DNA from: Purshia tridentata
Lineage: Eukaryota; Streptophyta; Magnoliopsida; Rosales; Rosaceae
Reading direction: 5' to 3'
DNA: 64,000 bases
Assembly: GCA_003254885.1 (NCBI GenBank)
Contig: QANT01007852.1
Location: forward strand, 62,001 to 126,000
Shown piece by piece: positions 57,076-64,000 of this stretch; positions within the stretch are counted from its first letter, which is position 1, and each line of letters begins with the position of its first letter. The notes beneath the pieces were generated by a model, which was not told the DNA's origin, searched no databases, and saw nothing but the letters and a program-made list of their open reading frames with translations. The position numbers and the translations under genes are program-made.

Positions 57076-60000
57076 TTAAGCTTCTTCTAACACACTTTCT
57101 GCAACTGAGGTTTGCTTACTCTCTTCACTATCCTTTTGTTTGCTGCTCACTTCCGTTGGCCCTAGTTATAGTCCTTTGTTTTACTTAACTTTTATGCTGC
57201 TCTTTACCAACTTGTTTTACTCTTTTTCTTCTTAAATCGTGTCTCAATTTGAGATCGTGTATGCGATCAAGTGGTGCTGGAAGAAAGAGGTCCAAAAGGT
57301 TATGTAGAAGAAACATGAACCGGGTCCATGGTATTCAAATCAAATAATTCATGTTTCATGGAAACTTTTAAGAAGCATTTAAAATATCGGATATTGTTTT
57401 GTTACTCAGATGGCTACTCATACGTTTAATTGAATAAGAAGCATTTAAAATATACTATTGAGTAAGCTTTTACTTTATTGTGGTAACCATGGTGTTTAAA
57501 ATAAAGTATGATGTTTTAATGTGGGGTATACTGTATAATCACAATATAGTAACCACAATATGGTATATGGTAATCACTATATGGTTCCTAAAATATACTA
57601 ATCACTATATGGTATATGGTAACCAGAATGAAGTTTTAAGTAATCATACTTGCCACAATATAGTAAGCATTTAGGATATCAATTGATTAAAGGTTCTTAA
57701 TTATAGTACTGAGTAACCATTCTCTGGGGTTTTTTTGTTCATTTCCTCTGGCTCTATTATTGTTGCAAGATTCTCGGAGGGTTTGCTGCTCACTTCATTT
57801 GGCTCTAGTTTTGCTTCAAGATCCTCTTGGAGTTTGCTACTCACTTCCTTTGACCCGAGTCTTGCATCAAAATCCTCTGGGGATTTGCTGCTCACTTCCT
57901 TTGGCACTAGATTTTCATCAACATCCTCACAGGGTTTGCTACTCACTTCCGTTGGCTCTAGTTTTGCTTCAAGATCCTCTTGGAGTTTGCTACTCACTTC
58001 CTTTGACCCTAGTCTTGCATCAACATCCTCTGGGGATTTGCTGCTCACTTCCTTTGGCCCTAGATTTTCATCAACATCCTCACAGGGTTTGCTGCTCACT
58101 TCCTTTGGCCCTAGTTTTTCTTCAAGACCTTCTAGTTGTTTGCTGTTCACTTCCATTGACCCTTGTTTTGCTCCAAGATCCTCTGGGTGTTTGCTGCTCG
58201 CTTCTATTGGCTCTTGTTTGGCTTCAAGGTCCTCTAGGTGTTTGTTGTTCTCTTCTATTGGCTCTTGTTTTGCTTCAAGGTCCTCTGGGGTGTTTTTTTT
58301 CATTTCCTTTGGCTCTATTATTGTTGCAAGATCCTCAGAGGGTTTGCTGCTCACTTCCTTTGGCTCTAGTTTTGCTTCAAGATCCTCCTGGAGTCTACTC
58401 ACTTCCTTTGACCATAGTCTTGCATCAACATCCTCGGGGGATTTTCTGCTCACTTCCTTTGGCCCTAGATTTTCATCAACATCCTCACAGGGTTTGCTGC
58501 TCACTTGCTTTGGCCCTACTTTTTCTTCAAGACCTTCTAGGTGTTTGCTGCTCAACTCGGGGGATTTTCTGCTCACTTCCTTTGGCCCTATTTTTTCTTC
58601 AAGACCTTCTAGGTGTTTGCTGCTCACTTCCCTTGACCCTTGTTTTGTTCCAAGATCCTCTGTGTGTTTTCTGCTCGCTTCCGTTGGCTCGTGTTTGGCT
58701 TCAAGGTACTCTGGGGGTTTGCTGTTCTCTTCCACTGGCTCTTGTTTTGCTTCATGCTCCTCTGGGTTCTTGATTGTCACTTCCATTGGCCCTAGTTCTG
58801 CTTCAATATGCTTGACTGCAGAGGTTAATGATCTCACATCTCGAGCTTCCGTTAAGTTATTGGATGAAGATGCCTGTCATGTTACATGAAAAATTATCAT
58901 CTGATTTAGCAGTGACCAAGTAGTAGGTATCATGATCTGGACAGATTAGAGTGCATTTTAAATACACAGGTAATGCAATATATGACTTTTGTAAAGGAAG
59001 AGAAGACTACGCATAGAATTCTGAAATCACATTGATTTAAAACTTCTAAGATAATACCTTGTAGAGATGCCCTCAGTCCTAGCATGCATATCCCAAAAGG
59101 GTAAAATGGTAATCATAGTCTTGTCTTAAAATCAGTCACGCAATACAGTTCTCCTGTTACATTTCTCAATGCTTGCCTCATATGGATTCACAGTACCACA
59201 AGTTGTACCATACGAGATTATACTATAAAATCACCAGTATGTCAGATTTTATTTCACAAAACCATATAGACCTCTGCTTTGTTAAAAGATATTTGCAATT
59301 GGTGAACCGACAGTCGATAAATAAAAAGATTATAGATAATGACAATTGAATATACAATGCTTTTGTGCATTTATGTGTATATTTAATGATAACAAATTGC
59401 AGATCATTGTGGTAATTTGTCTGTAAAATTCAAGTTAATTAACAAAAAAGCAACCAAGATACCATGAAACTCACTTTTATTAGTTGATCCAGCCGTTTTT
59501 TCAAATCCTCTGCAAATGCTTCCTTGTGAATACTTTGAAGAATGAAAAGCAAGTGAGAATGGAGATCATCTGAACGATGTTCGTCAACTTTACAGTGCGG
59601 TATAGGGGATTGGCAACCCACAGCATAGAAAGGACAACTAACAAGCTTCATTGGACAGACAGTAATACAATGCCTGTCCATATCACGTCTCATGATGGTA
59701 TTGGAGCAGTTTTGTTCGCATGGAATTATCTTGAAGGGACAAATTGAATCATGTTTCTCCATGTGACTTGCACAAAATATGGTATCACACCCTTCATTTG
59801 CACAAGTCATAGACCTAAAGCTGCAATTTGAAACATGCTCTTCAAGCTCCTTAGGAGAATTATATTTCATATTGCAGTGATGTTCATTCTTATAGTCGAC
59901 ATTCTTAAGCAAAGTCTCTGCTATTGTTTCTCTTTTATCAATCAACCAAAACCCATTTATTTCCATCTCTTGAACAAAATCATCTATTTTTTCTTCTCTG

Positions 60001-60941
60001 TTTTCACTTAGCAGCCATCCTGAAACCCGACTAAACAAATTTCTCTTGGAAGTTGCAAAGTCATCAACAAAATCAGAAATAATATCATAAGGATGATCAG
60101 ATACTTGCGCTTCTGGACCACCTTCTAAGATGATAGATTCTGCAACAAAATTTTCACTTCTCTGAGTAATATAGTCCACCATTTCCTTTCTCACATCAGC
60201 AGCCACCGAAGCAGGGGTCCTGAAGATATCACCAGATGTGTTGTCAACACAAGCTGTAGCTAATCCAGGGATGAAAACTTGAGCTAACTTGTGAACTAGT
60301 TCTGAATCGTAAAGATCGCAATTGAATGAAGGACCTCCATCTTTCCCATCTTCAATCTTTTCTAGCTCAAGTTCCACATTACTTGCAAGTAGATCATCGA
60401 TGGTTGTCATTTCCTATAAACAAATTCAGGCTTCAATACACTGCTTACTTGAGCAACAAGTTTCTATAATTCTATTTTCCAAGAGAAAGTTGATATGAAG
60501 AATTTATAAGTCCAATTGTCCATCCTAGAATTTATAAACAAACAAAATCTTTTGTATTTTGCATCTGTTTGTGAATTTCACATTTAAAAGACAAGTAAAC
60601 ATATTACCTACAAAATTCTTCTAAGAAAGTTCATCACCAGGGTTAGCAATATCTAATATTCTGACTTTCACATGCCAATCTGCTAGAATTTTTAAAAATC
60701 CCTATTACATGTTTTTTTAATAACCCTTATGTACCCTTCACAATAGATCCGATAATAATTCTCAGGCACACAAACATAATCAGAAGAATGAAAAAGCTGT
60801 TAATGGGCAAGCACAATATCAAAAGTTTTTCCATACTCTATCTCTCTGCTGTCATTAATCAATAGAAAACTCACTGAAGCCCATTGCTAACAAAGATTTG
60901 AATTAGTGGCCAAAAAAAAAAATTTGAATTACCTGCATCAT
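57076..60941 (-). CDS. TRAF-type zinc-finger protein with a long 17-residue repeat tail
   Basis: Four coding exons on the minus strand, all with GT/AG borders in phase: 60941-60933, 60413-59475, 58873-57718 and 57161-57076, giving 729 residues. The 3-codon first exon (MMQ) was chosen because its donor joins in frame to the second; the ATG at 60410 would cost only four residues. Residues 1-165 are acidic and helical. Residues about 175-285 hold Cys/His spaced as in TRAF-type fingers (HHC, HVSNC, CANEGC, HMEKHDSIC, CEQNC, HCITVC, CPFYAVGC, CKVDEH). From about 350 onward a charged tail of about twenty 17-residue repeats follows. Plants have poorly studied TRAF-type zinc-finger proteins with this N-terminal layout; a role in protein contacts or signalling is inference. 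No stop or frameshift was seen. Confidence 0.85.
57727..58810 (-). repeat. In-frame 51 bp repeats in the TRAF-like gene
   Basis: About twenty units of 17 codons, consensus near SSKxxEDLEAKLEPKEV, fill the third exon. A larger period of 561 bp (187 codons, eleven units) is visible: the word GCTCTATTATTGTTGCAAGA at 57751 recurs at 58312. A few units are shortened (for example one ending SRKSPE). Confidence 0.92.
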
Positions 60942-61123
60942 TTTTGTAATGTAAGGGTTGGAGATGTGGCTCAGAAAAGCTTCTTCACAGGGTCACTTCC
61001 CTGGTATGCAGATCCATGGTCACAATTCTGCAATACCCAGAAAAATTAAATTAAACAGAATTTAACCCAAATAAGAATAACTCATATAAAAAGATAATAT
61101 CAGAATCCAGAATGAAATTTACC
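60942..61123 (-). other. 5' UTR exon structure of the TRAF-like gene
   Basis: Upstream of the start codon the minus strand shows an acceptor TATTGCAG (exon start at 61027) and, before it, a donor CTTGACG|GTAAAT (exon end at 61123), so a 95 bp leader intron is likely. The promoter would lie beyond 61123; no convincing TATA box was seen. Confidence 0.55.
60985..61017 (-). promoter_or_regulatory. Upstream ORF in the TRAF-like leader
   Basis: ACCATGG at 61017 opens a ten-codon frame (MDLHTREVTL) ending in TGA, 43 bp before the main ATG. The start context is strong (A at -3, G at +4), so it could reduce translation of the main frame. Confidence 0.5.
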
Positions 61124-62068
61124 GTCAAGAAATTCATCTAAACTTGGCCCAGTTTGCCATATTTTTCTTTCAATCCTCTTCATTTTTTTACATCATTTCA
61201 ATCCTCTTTTGTTTTGTACCCACCGATGTAATCGATCCTGTGCAGTTTGCCCCGAATAAAATTATGTCCAATTTCCTGTGTAGTTTTGCCATATAAATTC
61301 ATGTTTGACCATACACGTTGGTGGGTCTCTTCGACTCGACCCGAGTGCTTGTTTGTTGGTCTAAAGGTTAAGACTCTATCTAACACTGTTTGGTAAGGAG
61401 GAAAATAAGGAAATGTATTATGAGTACTGGTTTCGGTGTTAGAGAAAAATGGAGAAAAATCAAAGAGAGAAATTTTTTAGTTTTGGTTGTTAGAAATAAA
61501 CCCAAGAAGGCTGCTGAGTTTCCATTTAGAGCTTGCTAATGAGAATGGAAGGAAACTTAAACAATTGATACCAGCTAGTAGATATTCTTATCACTTGGGA
61601 AAGCATTTAGACCCAATTTGATTTGCAAATTTAAGTTTTTGGGAAATATATTCTTATGCATTTTTAGGGAGGAGGGAATGTAAGAATCTCATTAAGATGT
61701 TTGCTAATGTTAATAAAGTAACTAGAAAAATGTTTTGAAAACCAGTTTGGTTTGTAATGGAGTAGAAAAAAAAACAAACAATTTCTAGTTTTTCGATAAT
61801 ACACTTATTTATTTTAGGGTTGGATCCCTACTATCCTTTTTTTTTGATAAGTTTTCAATGGGGACCCCTCCATATATGATTTCAACAATTCGAACCGTCT
61901 ACTTTTTAGATATCTATTAAAGGATTATTTTTACAAAATATTAGATAAATTAGAAACTATTTACCTACAAAGATTAAATGGTCAAGAAAAAAAAGCACTT
62001 GCAATGTTGAAAATTTAATCTTTGTAAGTAAATTATTTGTTGGACATAAATTAGGTATATTATGTTTC
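61124..62068. other. Non-coding stretch upstream of the gene
   Basis: AT-rich; likely includes the promoter of the TRAF-like gene. Near 62034 and 62069 the words TGTTGGACATAAATT occur twice, possibly the duplicated start of the LTR-like sequence to the right. No gene seen. Confidence 0.45.
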
Positions 62069-64000
62069 TGTTGGACATAAATTGCATCATTCTTTTATAC
62101 ACTAACTCCCTAATTTAGCTTTCGAAACTTTTGTAGGTTTTTATTAGTTTTTATGTTTTCCAGGTTTAATAAGCAAAAATAAAGAATTGAGTTAAATGGA
62201 CCCAATTTGGAGAATGAACGAGCTAGGAAAAGGAGAATAAAATGATATTGGGCCTAGCCAGCAGCATGAGCCCAAGGAACAAATCCCGTGCCGAACCCTA
62301 GAGCCCTAGCCGCAACTTGCAGGTACATTAAAGCCCATCACACAAGGCCCTAGGTGCACGCACATGAAGCCCAAAAAGCAACCCACATGACCACAGGGCA
62401 ATGCCATGCCACAAGCCGACCTAGAGCCTTTCTTGTAGGGGTGGGCATTTGCACCGTAAAATCATGGAACTGAACTAAACTGTTGATGAAAAAACTAAAA
62501 AAAATCGTGTTGACTTTTTTGGTCAAACACCATAACAAAACTGAACCAAACCATTAGTGGCCGGTATAGGTGCCGGTTTACCACCAAAAAGAACCAATCC
62601 GAATTGGACCGGACCATAAATATATATAATTATAATTTTGAAAAAATATTTATTGTTTATATATGATTTTAAATTAAACAATGACAAAAAAAAGGTTTAA
62701 AACTCAATTTCTAATTATTATAGAGTAAACAAGAGAACAGCCCCCATATTATATAAAATAATTTGTATAATTAATCAAACTATAAAGTTTAAACTATATA
62801 TATATATTAAAATATAATATAGGCTATAATGATTAATGTTACAATTTATATGATTGGAATATAAAGTGTTTGTCATTTAAAATTTAAACTTTAGAGTATA
62901 TCCTAAACAAAATTACTAATCTTAGTAATCTATATTCTATAATATATTTAAAAAAATTGTGTATAGGTTCAATTATGCACCGTAACATCAAACCAAACTG
63001 TGACCATATGAGGTTTGATTTAATTTCGTTTTTTATTAATTTTTACCATATATGTATTTACGGCGCGGTACATAGTTTTACACAAACACTGCACCGAACC
63101 GCACCCACCCACCCCTACTTCCTTGTGCACCATTACAAAGAGATGGCTGACCTATGTCCACATGCAGCCCCCCTTGTGCGCCAAGTCTCCTTGCTTGCCA
63201 AGAAACTTGCATGACAAGCAACTTAATGCCACCCCCTCTACTAGCTTGCTTTGGCCTCAATTTTCCCTAATGCAACTAGGACTTCCTCATGCGCCTATAT
63301 AAAGCCCTCACTAGCCTTGCTTGTCGCCAGTAACCGTTGGGGTCCTAGCCACCGCCCTAGCCACTATCAGCCTTCAACTTGGCTTATTTTGTTCTTCCTC
63401 GTTTTATTTTCATCAACTATTTTGTAGACATCATTAGTTTTAATCTATTTTTTCTCGGTTATAAATCTTTTCTTGTTTTTTCATATGAATTAGATAAGAA
63501 ACCCAATGCATCTTAGGAATAGGATGTAAACCTAATTCGAAGTGATACATAAATCCAAGAAGCAAGTGATGATTTGATGCCAATGCTAGATTTTTAATCT
63601 TTGCATAAATGACATGTTAAATTGTTTGCCTCTTAGGATTAATCACCCTAGGTTGTATGCATCTAGCTTTTTTTGAGGATCGGTGTGAAATAATCAAAGA
63701 CATCCACCCCTTCACAAGCTCTACATGACCTTTTGTCATGGGATAAGGTTTTGTAGATGTAGGGGGCCTGATTGCCTATTGTTTGCATGTTTTGTCGTTT
63801 CACAAAGTTTAATGACTCTTTACATGGGTAACAGCTTTGGGTAGTCGACCATAGCCAAAGGAGAACATCTACTTAGGGAAAATAATCAAAGCTCTAAGTT
63901 CATGCCTAAGGGAACATAATATGCTATTAGTAGTTGCCACTAGAAAATAATCAAAACTAGCCGGTAGGCAAAACTTTAGTATAGTTGGGGTAGAATTGAG
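62069..64000 (+). mobile_element. LTR-like sequence running off the window
   Basis: Starts near TGTTGGACATAAATTGC, has a GC-rich U3-like part with gene-free words, a TATA-like CTATATAAAGCCC at 63295, then a CT-rich leader. The hAT MITE at 62436 splits it. No end, PBS or coding frame is reached before 64000, so the LTR call is tentative. Confidence 0.45.
62436..63117. mobile_element. hAT-type MITE (682 bp)
   Basis: Terminal inverted repeats TAGGGGTGGGCATTTGCACC and, complemented, TAGGGGTGGGTGGGTGCGGT; flanking 8 bp repeats CTTTCTTG (62428-62435) and CTTCCTTG (63118-63125) with one change. Eight-base target repeats and TAGGGGTGGG ends are hAT features. AT-rich interior, no transposase. Confidence 0.85.

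Noticed and set aside
57735-58889. 384- and 337-codon plus-strand open frames opposite the TRAF-like gene
   Set aside because: They mirror the 51 bp repeats of the minus-strand exon, which keep other frames open by periodicity. The minus-strand frame has splice sites in phase with flanking exons and TRAF-type fingers.
1-64000. tRNA, rRNA or organellar genes
   Set aside because: The only tRNA-related words are primer-binding sites of retrotransposons. No cloverleaf or rRNA block was recognised by eye; a tRNAscan or Rfam search was not possible.

Overview
This window is nuclear DNA of a flowering plant, probably a eudicot. The evidence is introns with GT/AG borders, AT-rich intergenic DNA, Ty1/copia and Ty3/gypsy retrotransposons primed by an initiator-Met-type tRNA site, plant CACTA, hAT and PIF-type elements, a pectate lyase relic and an annexin first exon. 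I saw no bacterial, organellar or viral gene order. Only one apparently intact host gene is visible; almost everything else is nested transposable-element DNA. Family letters (C, D, E, F) are mine.

Left part (1-9.5 kb): a truncated family-D LTR retrotransposon has its 5' LTR split by a 3.0 kb chromovirus-type solo LTR (171-3181, TSD TCTTT). A pectate lyase pseudogene lies at 5.1-5.6 kb. Then come a family-D solo LTR (6493-8365, TSD CAGTG) carrying a nested family-C solo LTR (7157-7992, TSD CTTGG) and, 14 bp further on, a copia solo LTR (8379-8919, TSD GTTCT). Parts of 4081-4950 and 8982-9275 are copies of each other.

9.5-24.2 kb: a 5.3 kb non-autonomous CACTA element (9497-14817, TSD GAA) holds host gene pieces, including what looks like the promoter and first exon of an annexin gene. 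A young, nearly complete copia element (15468-20318) has gag-pol broken by one stop and one frameshift and sits between two inverted-repeat arms. A long-TIR element with a GC-rich core (about 22.0-23.1 kb) and a PIF/Harbinger-like MITE (23486-24216, TSD TAA) follow.

26.4-41.4 kb: a chromovirus (Ty3/gypsy) with all domains but three stops, a frameshift and a patch of its own 3' pol copied into integrase. Next is a 4.7 kb coding-deficient chromovirus derivative with two 1.8-1.9 kb LTRs (32910-37648, TSD TTTAA), a family-E solo LTR (38038-40037) and a copia 5' LTR.

41.4-54.7 kb: a nest on the minus strand. A chromovirus 3' half (LTR 41435-45258, pol to 47700) is interrupted by a solo LTR in its LTR (42015-43766, TSD CAAAT) and a family-E solo LTR in its pol (45525-47324). 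A minus-strand copia element (gag 49333-50571, LTR 54013-54673) is interrupted by a deleted family-C copia element (51221-53857, TSD CTTGT).

54.7-64 kb: an exon for an RPA-like OB fold (DUF223-like, often carried by Helitrons), then the host gene. This is a minus-strand TRAF-type zinc-finger protein with four coding exons (60941 to 57076) and about twenty in-frame 17-residue repeats at its C-terminal end. The window ends in LTR-like sequence interrupted by a hAT-type MITE (62436-63117).
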